20,555 nucleotides of DNA from NCBI GenBank assembly GCA_035574295.1, contig DATLYX010000075.1, positions 1 to 20,555 on the forward strand, in the 5' to 3' direction. Below, in pieces: positions 13,639 through 19,944 of this stretch (positions are counted from its first letter, which is position 1; each line of letters begins with the position of its first letter). Origin of the DNA: PNAI01 sp035574295 (GTDB lineage: Bacteria > Pseudomonadota > Alphaproteobacteria > Rhizobiales > Xanthobacteraceae). The notes under the pieces are model-generated. The model saw only the letters and a program-made list of their open reading frames with translations, did not search any database and had not been told where the DNA came from. Made by a program: the position numbers and the translations under genes.

Positions 13639-14325
13639 TTAGTTGATCTTTCTCTGGTTTCGCGTCCCGTCAGCGCCGGAGCGTTTGGTCCTCCGCCGGG
13701 TGGACGCCCGCCGAGAAGATCTCTTCCTCCCAATTCGTGCCGCCATTCCCGAGACTACCTCTTCGACAATCTCCTGGAGCTGGGCCGGAGTCGCGCCGTC
13801 GCGAGCCTGGATCGACATCCCTTGCATGACGGCAAAGACGCATCTGGTGAGCGGAGCTATCTCTTGAGGCTTACCAAAAGGCGCAAGCGCCTGCGCAACT
13901 TTCTCGCGCATGGCCTCCCGACGGTCTGCGGCCTCGCGAGCAAGGGCGGCATGCGCCGCGTGACACGTGAGCATGCTGTTCGTGATCATGCATCCGGGTT
14001 CTCGGTCGGGGTGGGTCAGCACTTTGATTGCCCCTTCGAGCAATAGCCGAACGGCCTGGGCGAGCGTCGGCGCCGCGCCAACTCTGGCGATGTCGGGCGC
14101 ATCGAGCGTCTGCTCGTAGCGGGCGAGCGCTTCCCGATAAAGCCCGGCCTTGCTGCCGAACGCCGCATAAAGGCTCGGCGGGGCGATGCCGATCGCCTTC
14201 GTGAGATCGTCAACGGAGACGCCCTCATAGCCGTGACGCCAGAACAGCCGCATGGCGATCTCAACCGCCTTGTCGCGATCGAAGCTCCACGGCCGCCCGC
14301 CGCGCGATCTCGTCTCCTGCTCCAT
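13639..14325 (-). CDS. TetR/AcrR-family transcriptional regulator
   Basis: A 228-residue DNA-binding repressor-type protein. The N-terminal HTH spans DKAVEIAMRLFWRHGYEGVSVDDLTKAIGIAPPSLYAAFGSKAGLYREAL (residues 17-66), with the recognition helix around PPSLYAAFGSK. The C-terminal ligand domain starts after it and includes REPGCMITNSM, a pattern common in regulators with an RGCL/PGCM-type pocket helix. The last 25 residues are unusually basic (KRSSRRASTRRRTKRSG). ATG 14325 was chosen; GTG 14334 is possible. It is divergent from the Tat-signal hydrolase at 14404, and the shared 78-bp gap carries a palindrome and paired direct repeats, which suggests that it represses both genes. The ligand is unknown. 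Confidence 0.92.
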   Translation of the reverse strand: MEQETRSRGGRPWSFDRDKAVEIAMRLFWRHGYEGVSVDDLTKAIGIAPPSLYAAFGSKAGLYREALARYEQTLDAPDIARVGAAPTLAQAVRLLLEGAIKVLTHPDREPGCMITNSMLTCHAAHAALAREAADRREAMREKVAQALAPFGKPQEIAPLTRCVFAVMQGMSIQARDGATPAQLQEIVEEVVSGMAARIGRKRSSRRASTRRRTKRSGADGTRNQRKIN

Positions 14326-14331
14326 AACGAC

Positions 14332-14385
14332 CACTACACAACGTCTTGACGGGTGCGGTCAAGTTTATTAGTGATCACTACACAA
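14332..14385. promoter_or_regulatory. Divergent promoter/operator region for TetR and hydrolase
   Basis: It contains two direct copies of CACTACACAA (14332-14341 and 14376-14385, 44 bases apart, about four helical turns) and a perfect 12-bp palindrome TAGTGATCACTA (14369-14380) overlapping the second copy. A minus-strand promoter TTGACC with TGTAGT 18 bases on, and a plus-strand TTGACG (14346-14351), lie within it. Most likely the operator of the adjacent TetR protein. Confidence 0.55.
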
Positions 14386-14403
14386 TATCGAGAGCGTGTT
14401 TTC

Positions 14404-15477
14404 ATGAACCATTCACGGCGCATGTTTCTGGCCGGCGCGCTCGGCGTTCCGGCATTGGCGCTGCAAGCGCAGATCCCGGTCGCTCAGGAGCGCACGAAAG
14501 ACAGCAACGCAAATTCTGTCAGCGCCATAGGAGGCGCTGTGGCGCGCCAGCCGCAGTTCAACGAAGTTCACCGAGAAAAACCCATGGAACTACCTGACGT
14601 CTTCCACCGCCACGTCGAGATCGACGGCGTGCGCGTGTTCTATCGCGAGGCCGGTCCGCGCGAGGCGCCGACGCTTTTGCTGTTGCACGGCTTTCCTTCT
14701 TCTTCGGCGCAATACCGGCGCTTGATAGATGCGCTCGGCATGCGCTACCGCGTCATCGCGCCCGATTACCCCGGCTTCGGCCACAGTGACGCGCCTCTGC
14801 CCGCATCGGCAGGTGGCCGGTACGTGTACAGCTTCGATCACCTCGCGCGCACGATCGCCGGTGTCTGCGACGCACTCGAGCTGCAGCGCTACTTCCTATA
14901 CATGTTCGACTTCGGTGGCCCCGTCGGCATGCGGCTGGCGTTGGCGCATCCAGAACGGGTCGCAGGCCTCGTCGTGCAGAACGCGAACGCCTATCACGAA
15001 GGGCTCAGCGAGATCGCGAGGACTTTCGTGGCCCTGCGGCCCGGCGTGCCAGGCGCGGCTGAGCAGGCGCAGTCACTGCTGACACTGGAGATGACCCGCC
15101 GCCAGTACGAAGGCGGCGCACATGACGTTGCGCGCATCGCGCCTGACGGGTGGACGCTGGACCAGCACTTTCTCGACCAGCCGGGGCGCAAGGCAATCCA
15201 GGTCGATTTGCTGCTCGACTATCACAATAACGTCGCGCACTACGCCGAGTGGCAGGCCTGGTTGCGCCGGCACCGCCCTCCCACACTCGTACTCTGGGGG
15301 CGCAACGATCCCTTCTTCATCGAGGCCGGCGCGCATGCCTACCGGCGCGACTTACCAGAAGCGGAGTTGCACCTGTTTGAAACCGGTCACTTCGCGCTGG
15401 AGGAAGAGGCGCCGCGCATGGCGTCGCTGATCGCCGGCTTTCTGGAGCGGCACAGCAGCACCGTGGCTCCTCGATAA
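14404..15477 (+). CDS. Alpha/beta-fold hydrolase with Tat signal (epoxide hydrolase/dehalogenase-like)
   Basis: A 357-residue hydrolase. The N-terminus MNHSRRMFLAGALGVPAL has a twin-arginine motif and hydrophobic core, so periplasmic export is likely. A linker of some 40 residues precedes the catalytic domain, which begins at Met61 (MELPDVFHRHVEIDGV), where ordinary cytosolic homologues usually start. Catalytic features: oxyanion motif HGFPSSS (95-101), nucleophile Asp169 in MFDFGGPVG, acid Asp302 in WGRNDPFF, and His329 in ETGHFALEEEAP. The Asp nucleophile places it with epoxide hydrolases and haloalkane dehalogenases rather than serine esterases. The Asn and Trp halide ligands of dehalogenases are not present (Phe98 and Phe170 stand there), which argues for an epoxide-hydrolase-like reaction. 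A weak GAGAA precedes ATG 14584 and could allow an internal cytosolic start. It is divergent from the TetR at 13639. The substrate is unknown. Confidence 0.88.
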   Translation: MNHSRRMFLAGALGVPALALQAQIPVAQERTKDSNANSVSAIGGAVARQPQFNEVHREKPMELPDVFHRHVEIDGVRVFYREAGPREAPTLLLLHGFPSSSAQYRRLIDALGMRYRVIAPDYPGFGHSDAPLPASAGGRYVYSFDHLARTIAGVCDALELQRYFLYMFDFGGPVGMRLALAHPERVAGLVVQNANAYHEGLSEIARTFVALRPGVPGAAEQAQSLLTLEMTRRQYEGGAHDVARIAPDGWTLDQHFLDQPGRKAIQVDLLLDYHNNVAHYAEWQAWLRRHRPPTLVLWGRNDPFFIEAGAHAYRRDLPEAELHLFETGHFALEEEAPRMASLIAGFLERHSSTVAPR

Positions 15478-15542
15478 GCGGCGCCAGACCTCCAGCGGGC
15501 CGTGTCGGTTGGGCCTCAGGCTGCGGCAGCCGCATCCACGGC

Positions 15543-15989
15543 TCACCCGGCGGGGATCTCCGGCTCGACGAGCCGCGTCAAAAGCTCGAAGGACTGCTGC
15601 CAGCCCAGACGGCAGGCTTCAGCGGGAATAGCATCGGGCAACCCCGTTTGCTCCACCGTCAGCTCGGTGCCGACGGAGACGGGGCGCAGGGTGTAGGTCG
15701 TGAGCATCTCGCCGGGCAGATTCTCGTCGTCGAAGCGGTCGCTGGCGATGAGCTTCTCGTTCGGTTTCACCTCCCGATAGCTGCCGCCGAAACTGTGTCT
15801 GTGCTCCGTGCCGAGGTTGATGAAACTCATCCGAAAACGCCCACCCTCGCGCAGGTCGAGCTCGTGCACTTCGGCAACGAAGCCGTCGGGCGGGTTCCAT
15901 TTGACGATCGCGGACGGTGTGGTCAGCGCACGCCACAGGCGCTCGGGCGGCGCGCGGAAAATGCGGATCTGGGTCAGTGTGTAGGGCAT
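15543..15989 (-). CDS. SRPBCC/AHSA1-like domain protein
   Basis: A 148-residue START-like (SRPBCC, Aha1 C-terminal type) protein; this fold makes a hydrophobic ligand pocket. Typical blocks: RIFRAPPERLWRALTTPSAIVKWNPPDGF at residues 8-36, GGRFRMSF, the glycine-rich turn FGGSYREVKPNEKLI, and the C-terminal helix GWQQSFELLTRLVE (128-141). ATG 15989 gives the standard N-terminus; the longer frame to 16166 enters the upstream gene. It lies 11 bases after the VOC/PhnB-like gene and forms the third gene of a TetR-VOC-SRPBCC operon. Such pairs are common in alphaproteobacteria and often labelled stress-related; the biochemical role is unknown. It converges with the hydrolase at 14404, 65 bases away. 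Confidence 0.88.
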   Translation of the reverse strand: MPYTLTQIRIFRAPPERLWRALTTPSAIVKWNPPDGFVAEVHELDLREGGRFRMSFINLGTEHRHSFGGSYREVKPNEKLIASDRFDDENLPGEMLTTYTLRPVSVGTELTVEQTGLPDAIPAEACRLGWQQSFELLTRLVEPEIPAG

Positions 15990-16000
15990 GGCCGCTCCGT

Positions 16001-16426
16001 TCAAGCAGAATGCGCAGGGTCTACCGTGACCATCCAGTGCACGCCGAACCGGTCGGTGGCCATACCGAAACAGGGTGACCAGAATGTCGGGCCGATCGGC
16101 ATGACGATGCGGCCGCCGTCGGTCAGGGCATCGAAAGCGTGACGGGCATCGGTCTCGCTGTCGCATTGTAGTGAAAGCGAAAAACCGCCCAGAGATTGCC
16201 CGGTCAAAGCGCCGCCGTCAGAGAGCATCACGCGCGCATCACCGATGAGCAGACTGGCGTGCATGATCTTGTTCTCGAATCCGGCCGGTAATCTCCCGTC
16301 CGGATGCGGGTCGGGGCTTTCCGAGAACCGCATTTTCGTTTCCACCTTGGCGCCCAGGGCTTTCTCGTAAAATCCCAAGACCTCCTCGGCCCGCCCGTTG
16401 AAGTGCAAGTATGGCTCCATTTTCAT
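16001..16426 (-). CDS. VOC-family protein (PhnB/glyoxalase-like)
   Basis: A 141-residue protein of the vicinal-oxygen-chelate fold, PhnB-like subgroup. Start MKMEPYLHFNGRAEEVLGFYEKALGAKVE is the characteristic first beta-alpha-beta unit. MHASLLIGDARVMLSDG and the C-terminal PTFWSPCFGMATDRFGVHWMV (108-128) complete the pattern. The metal-ligand residues of true glyoxalases are not clearly kept, as in most PhnB-like proteins, so the enzymatic activity is uncertain. Its ATG overlaps the upstream TetR stop as ATGA, so translation is coupled to the regulator. The name PhnB does not imply phosphonate metabolism here. Confidence 0.9.
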   Translation of the reverse strand: MKMEPYLHFNGRAEEVLGFYEKALGAKVETKMRFSESPDPHPDGRLPAGFENKIMHASLLIGDARVMLSDGGALTGQSLGGFSLSLQCDSETDARHAFDALTDGGRIVMPIGPTFWSPCFGMATDRFGVHWMVTVDPAHSA

Positions 16427-17085
16427 CGCGATTTCCTTCGCTTGCGGGAGGACAAGAGCATCTCGACATAGCGTTTCAGATGTTCGATCGCATCGAGCGC
16501 CATGCGCGGATCGTTCATCGCTTTGGCGAGGACGAAGCCGCCCTGCAGCACGGTCTGGATGTGCAGCGCGAGGCTCTCCGCGCTCCAGTCGGCGCGCGGC
16601 GCATATTTTTTCTTTGCCGCCGCGATGGTCAGCGTGAGCATTTGCGCATGCTCCGCAATGCCGGCGCCGCAGGCGGTCTGCAGGGCCGGGTGGCTCGCAA
16701 AGGTTTCCTGCACAACAGTGCCGAGCAGGCAGGTGAACTCAGGCAGGTTGCCGCGCACGAGTCCCGCACGGAAGTCGAGATAGGCAAGCAGACGCGCGCG
16801 CGGGTCGTCGATCTTACAGTAGGGCGCGCGCGCGAAGAGCTCACCCGTCGTTTCGTTCCAATGGGCAATCGTCGCGAGCGCCGCAGCTTCCTTGCTGTCG
16901 AAGTGGTGGAAGAAGCTGCCCTTGGTGACTCTTGCCGCCGCGCACAGGTCATCGACCGTCGTGGCGGTGTAGCCCTTGGTGCGGAACACGGTCAGCGCGG
17001 CATCGAGAATGCGCCGGCGCGACTCTTCGCCCCGCGGCGTTGCCGCCGGTCCTTGCTCTGCTGCTGCCGCCCTTTGCGCCGCCAT
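16423..17085 (-). CDS. TetR/AcrR-family transcriptional regulator heading the VOC-SRPBCC operon
   Basis: A 220-residue regulator. The HTH covers SRRRILDAALTVFRTKGYTATTVDDLCAAARVTKGSFFHHFDSKEAAALA (residues 22-71), with KGSFFHHFDSK the recognition helix. The C-terminal domain carries FTCLLGTVVQET, a variant of the GCL-type helix. A low-complexity Ala/Gly/Pro leader (first 20 residues) precedes the HTH, so a later start is possible, although ATG 17085 is the first candidate after the operator. It overlaps the VOC gene by 4 bases and likely autoregulates the three-gene operon through the dyad at 17093-17114, 8 bases upstream. Confidence 0.92.
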   Translation of the reverse strand: MAAQRAAAAEQGPAATPRGEESRRRILDAALTVFRTKGYTATTVDDLCAAARVTKGSFFHHFDSKEAAALATIAHWNETTGELFARAPYCKIDDPRARLLAYLDFRAGLVRGNLPEFTCLLGTVVQETFASHPALQTACGAGIAEHAQMLTLTIAAAKKKYAPRADWSAESLALHIQTVLQGGFVLAKAMNDPRMALDAIEHLKRYVEMLLSSRKRRKSR

Positions 17086-17092
17086 GCTCTAT

Positions 17093-17114
17093 CCATACCA
17101 GGTGGTTGGTATGG
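17093..17114. promoter_or_regulatory. Perfect operator-like dyad upstream of the second TetR gene
   Basis: CCATACCA (17093-17100), 6 bases, then TGGTATGG (17107-17114): a perfect 8-bp inverted repeat. The likely minus-strand promoter TTTACT / TGGTAT (17-base spacing) has its -10 inside the left arm, so a bound TetR would block it. Further half-site-like ACCA and GGTAT pieces follow at 17122-17139. Confidence 0.6.
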
Positions 17115-17410
17115 TACAGTAAACCAACTCATCGGTATGATCAAGAGAGGTGATCACGTTGATGCGCGAGGACACGCCGTTGTGGGCTTTGTTGACGTTT
17201 TCGTTGGGGGCAGTCTGGCGCTACCGCCCGGCCACAATTTCTCGCGTGGCCCGGAGGGGGCAGGTCACTTGCGCGTGGCCGGCGCTGTGGCGGAGGTGAC
17301 GATGCCCCGCGTGATCAAGCCGTCGCCACTCGAAGTCTCGGAGGCGAAAACGAAATCCCCATTCCGCCAGAGGCGATTTCAGTGGTTGGGAAAGCTCGCA
17401 AAACAGGGGG
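17115..17410. other. Intergenic stretch between two divergent TetR genes, no supported gene
   Basis: Plus-strand reading is open here as part of a long accidental frame but shows no domain. A 45-codon frame from ATG 17162 has only a weak GAGG at a long distance. On the minus strand a short piece reads NGDFVFASETSSGDGLITRG, which might be gene debris but is too short to assign. Confidence 0.45.
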
Positions 17411-17438
17411 TTGACTTTAATACGTACGAGCGTATTGT
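17411..17438 (+). promoter_or_regulatory. Promoter with embedded dyad for the third TetR gene and haloalkane dehalogenase
   Basis: TTGACT (17411-17416) and TATTGT (17433-17438) with a 16-base spacer. The spacer and -10 carry AATACG-TACGAG-CGTATT (17419-17436), a perfect 6-bp-arm inverted repeat. Its placement between the promoter elements is classic for a repressor operator. Eight bases separate the -10 from the ATG at 17446, so the transcript may be leaderless or nearly so. Confidence 0.6.
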
Positions 17439-17445
17439 TACACCT

Positions 17446-18033
17446 ATGGCAAGAGCATCCAATCGTGACCGCATCATCGACGCCGGCCTCAAGGTCATGT
17501 TCCGCAAGGGATATGTCGGCTCCGGCGTGCGCGACATCGTAGCCGAGGCCTCGGTGCCGCAAGGCTCCTTCACGAACCATTTCCGATCGAAGGAAGCCTT
17601 CGCCCGCGAGGTGCTCGACCGGTATTTCGATCACGTCAAAAGGCTTGTGGCGCAGGCGCTCGACGACGAGAGCCTGTCGCCGCGCGAGCGACTGCGGCGC
17701 TATCTCGACATCATCACGGAACGACTCGAAGCGGACGGATTTTCCCGCGGCTGCCTGATTGGCGATTTCAGCCTCGAGGCCGCGCCGCAGAGCGATCTCT
17801 TGCGCGAACGTCTGGCCGCAGTCTTCGCCGAATGGCGCGCGCCATTTGCTGCGTGTATCGCACAAGCGCAGGCCAAAGGGGAAATCGGCTCGACCTTTTC
17901 TCCCGACGATCTTGCGGAATTTTTGCTCGCCTCATGGCAAGGCGCGATCTTGCGCATGAAGGTGGAACGCAACGCCGAGCCTCTTGAACGAATCAAACGG
18001 ATCGCATTCGCAACCGTTTTCAAGGAGCCCTGA
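17446..18033 (+). CDS. TetR/AcrR-family regulator adjacent to haloalkane dehalogenase
   Basis: A 195-residue regulator. The HTH is at ASNRDRIIDAGLKVMFRKGYVGSGVRDIVAEASVPQGSFTNHFRSKEAFAREVL (4-56), with QGSFTNHFRSKEAF as the recognition helix. The ligand-binding half includes SRGCLIGDFSLE, the GCL helix motif of one common TetR subgroup (TetR_C), and WRAPFAACIAQAQAKGEI. ATG 17446 was chosen from the HTH distance; upstream reading to 16411 is an open-frame artefact through the divergent genes. Only 2 bases separate its stop from the dehalogenase ATG, so the two are coupled; the arrangement recalls the dhaR-dhaA pair of Rhodococcus. The dyad within its promoter predicts autoregulation and control of the dehalogenase. 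The inducer is probably a halogenated or related hydrophobic compound (inference). Confidence 0.92.
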   Translation: MARASNRDRIIDAGLKVMFRKGYVGSGVRDIVAEASVPQGSFTNHFRSKEAFAREVLDRYFDHVKRLVAQALDDESLSPRERLRRYLDIITERLEADGFSRGCLIGDFSLEAAPQSDLLRERLAAVFAEWRAPFAACIAQAQAKGEIGSTFSPDDLAEFLLASWQGAILRMKVERNAEPLERIKRIAFATVFKEP

Positions 18034-18035
18034 CG

Positions 18036-18938
18036 ATGAGTGTGGACATCACGCTGCCGCAGCTTCCGGTGCTCGGTTCGACGATGGCGTATCGCGAGAT
18101 TCGTCGGCCGGGCGCGCCCGTCGCGCTCTTCCTGCACGGCAACCCGACCTCGTCCTATATCTGGCGCAATATCCTGCCGCTGGTCGCGTCTGCCGCGCAT
18201 TGCATTGCACCGGATCTGATTGGTTTCGGCCAGTCCGGCAAGCCGGAGATCGACTACCGCTTCGAGGATCACGTCCGGTATCTCGATGCCTTTATCGCCC
18301 GGGCCGGCATCTCCTCCGCCTATCTCGTGGCACAGGATTGGGGAACGGCGCTCGCCTTTCATCTCGCCGCGCGCCGTCCGGATTTCGTGCGCGGTCTCGC
18401 CTTCATGGAATTCATTCGCCCGATGCCGACCTGGGATGACTTTCATCAGGCGCCGGCCGCACGCGAAACCTTCCGCAAGTTCAGAACGCCGGGGCAGGGC
18501 GAGCGGATGATCCTCGATGGAAACGCCTTCGTGGAGCGCGTGCTGCCCGGCTCGGTCGTCAGGCAGTTGAGCGAGGAGGAAATGGCAGTCTATCGCGCAC
18601 CGTTTCCGACGCCGGAATCGCGACGTCCGATATGGCGCCTCCCGAACGAACTGCCGATCGCGGGCGAGCCGACCGACGTCTACGCGACCCTCGAACAGGC
18701 GCATGCAGCGCTCGCCGCCTCGCGCTATCCGAAATTGCTCTTCGCGGGTGATCCCGGCGCACTCGTCTCGCCCGCCTTTGCGGAGCGCTTCGCCGCGACT
18801 CTTCATGGCTGCCAGGTCGTCCAGCTCGGAGCGGGCGCGCATTATCTCCAGGAAGATCATCCGGAAGCGATCGGCCGCTCCGTTGCGATGTGGATATCGG
18901 AGATCGAGACCGCGCGGCGGGGTGGCGTCGCCGCGTAG
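18036..18938 (+). CDS. dhaA: Haloalkane dehalogenase (DhaA/LinB-type, HLD-II-like)
   Basis: A 300-residue hydrolase that cleaves carbon-halogen bonds of haloalkanes to give an alcohol, halide and proton, with no cofactor. Every residue of the recognised set is present: nucleophile Asp101 with halide-binding Trp102 (QDWGTALAFH), halide-binding Asn36 (HGNPTSSYIWRNI), catalytic acid Glu125 after the sixth strand (FMEFIRPMPTW), and His269 (AHYLQEDHP). The Asp-Glu-His triad with Asn+Trp and the NELPIAGEP block match the DhaA/LinB branch. Length is normal and there is no signal peptide, so it is cytoplasmic. AAGGAG lies 8 bases before ATG 18036, inside the end of the TetR gene. The substrate range cannot be read from sequence. 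In the DhaA segment LLFWGTPG the residue here is Ala-Gly-Asp (LLFAGDPG), an uncommon change near the active-site cap. Confidence 0.93.
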   Translation: MSVDITLPQLPVLGSTMAYREIRRPGAPVALFLHGNPTSSYIWRNILPLVASAAHCIAPDLIGFGQSGKPEIDYRFEDHVRYLDAFIARAGISSAYLVAQDWGTALAFHLAARRPDFVRGLAFMEFIRPMPTWDDFHQAPAARETFRKFRTPGQGERMILDGNAFVERVLPGSVVRQLSEEEMAVYRAPFPTPESRRPIWRLPNELPIAGEPTDVYATLEQAHAALAASRYPKLLFAGDPGALVSPAFAERFAATLHGCQVVQLGAGAHYLQEDHPEAIGRSVAMWISEIETARRGGVAA

Positions 18939-18964
18939 CGCAATTCACGCAAGGAGGTATGGGC

Positions 18965-19405
18965 ATGGCAGCCATGTCTGCGGAGATCGAGTTCAGCTCG
19001 GACTTTGACGACAACGCTCAGCTTGCCGCCCTGTACAGGGCGGCGGAACTCGGGCGGCGATCGCCGGAGGAGATCGTGAAGGCCTTTCGAAACAGCCGGT
19101 ACAAGGTCTTCGCGACGGATCACGGCCGCCTCGTAGGCGCCGGCCGCGCTTTCGGCGACGAAGTCGACTGCGCGGTTATCTGTGACCTCGCGGTCCGCCC
19201 GGAGATGCAGGGCTGCGGCCTCGGTGGACGGATGCTCGAATCCCTGAAGCTGCAGGCTCGTCATCACACCCGGATCATCCTTTATGCGAAGCCTGGAAAG
19301 GAAACCTTCTATCTGAAACGCGGCTTCAGCCGCATGAAAACGGCAATGCTGATGTCGTTCCTCGTCTCCGCGGAAACAAATCGCCAAAGAGGACTGATCG
19401 AATGA
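18965..19405 (+). CDS. GNAT-family N-acetyltransferase
   Basis: A 146-residue acetyl-CoA-dependent acetyltransferase. Motif A is clear: CDLAVRPEMQGCGLGGRMLE (residues 73-92), where QGCGLGG is the Q/RxxGxG/A pyrophosphate loop. Motif B follows as ILYAKPGKETFYLKRGF. ATG 18965 has AGGAGG 7 bases upstream; ATG 18959 and 18974 are less well spaced. It is 26 bases after the dehalogenase and 25 before the SelW-like gene, so it is probably in the same transcript. The acceptor is unknown; small GNATs of this kind act on amines, amino acids or protein termini. Confidence 0.9.
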   Translation: MAAMSAEIEFSSDFDDNAQLAALYRAAELGRRSPEEIVKAFRNSRYKVFATDHGRLVGAGRAFGDEVDCAVICDLAVRPEMQGCGLGGRMLESLKLQARHHTRIILYAKPGKETFYLKRGFSRMKTAMLMSFLVSAETNRQRGLIE

Positions 19406-19430
19406 TCGCGTGCCAGGACAGGAGAGCAAC

Positions 19431-19664
19431 GTGAAGAACGTGTCGATCGTCTATTGCAAGCCTTGCGGCTATTTCAGGCGCGCCACCGACGCGGCGGCAG
19501 CGCTGGAGAAGAAGCTGGGAATAGTTGCGACTCTGGTGCCCGGAAAGGGCGGCATCTTCGAGGTGCGAGTGGATGATAAGGTCGTGATCAAACGCGGGCA
19601 GGATCATTTCCCCGACACCAACGAGATCGTGGCGGCCGTCGCGGCGGCTGCGCAAGCGCGGTGA
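19431..19664 (+). CDS. SelW/Rdx-family thioredoxin-like protein (CxxC)
   Basis: A 77-residue protein of the SelT/SelW/SelH (Rdx) family, a small thioredoxin-like fold. The N-terminal strand-loop NVSIVYCKPCGYFRRA carries the redox motif Cys9-x-x-Cys12, where eukaryotic SelW has CxxU; here the second position is an ordinary Cys codon. The family's C-terminal GIFEVRVDDKVVIKRGQDHFPD (40-61) matches the conserved GxFEV...F..K..G.FP pattern. GTG 19431 was chosen because AGGAG stands 6 bases upstream; GTG 19410 would add 7 residues. A redox partner role is assumed for the family, not shown. The third gene after the dehalogenase, it may belong to the same unit. Confidence 0.88.
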   Translation: MKNVSIVYCKPCGYFRRATDAAAALEKKLGIVATLVPGKGGIFEVRVDDKVVIKRGQDHFPDTNEIVAAVAAAAQAR

Positions 19665-19675
19665 GGCCGCGGATT

Positions 19676-19807
19676 TCAGAACGCCGTCGAGAAAAAGCCG
19701 CCATCGATCAGAATGCTTCTGGTCAGATCGCCGCCCTGTGCCGAACCCAGAAGCGCGCAGGCCAAGCCGAATTCGTCCAAGGGAACCCCGAGGGTTCTGG
19801 GTGCACC
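19676..19807 (-). pseudogene. C-terminal remnant of a short-chain dehydrogenase/reductase
   Basis: The minus strand reads GVPLDEFGLACALLGSAQGG, then DLTRSILIDGGFFSTAF and a TGA at 19678-19676. This is the last ~40 residues of a classical SDR (compare GxPEEFGxxCAFLxSAQxGYxTGQSILxDGG). The usual TGQS is TRS, one codon shorter, suggesting decay. Upstream (from about 19808) the frame has no SDR features and no start. It is a leftover of a larger gene lost at a breakpoint near the end of the dehalogenase unit. The 137 bases to the AraC gene show nothing else. Confidence 0.65.
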
Positions 19808-19944
19808 GCTGGGTTTGTGGCGGCGGAGTCGCAAGCCAGCCTGGCCGCAATCAGAACATCCGGGAGGGTCGGGCCTTCCATGGCAGGGGAGGGAAGGGCT
19901 ATGTTCGGTCAGTGGGTGACGCCGCTCCGGCCGGAGAGACGCCG

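Noticed and set aside
17115..17410. Possible gene debris (NGDFVFASETSSGDGLITRG on the minus strand) and a 45-codon plus-strand frame from 17162
   Set aside because: Too short, with no family I can name with confidence and no good ribosome site.
16411..17445. Long plus-strand extension of the third TetR frame, upstream of 17446
   Set aside because: It runs antisense through the minus-strand TetR and has no domain; the HTH begins a few residues after ATG 17446, directly behind a promoter with an operator-like dyad.
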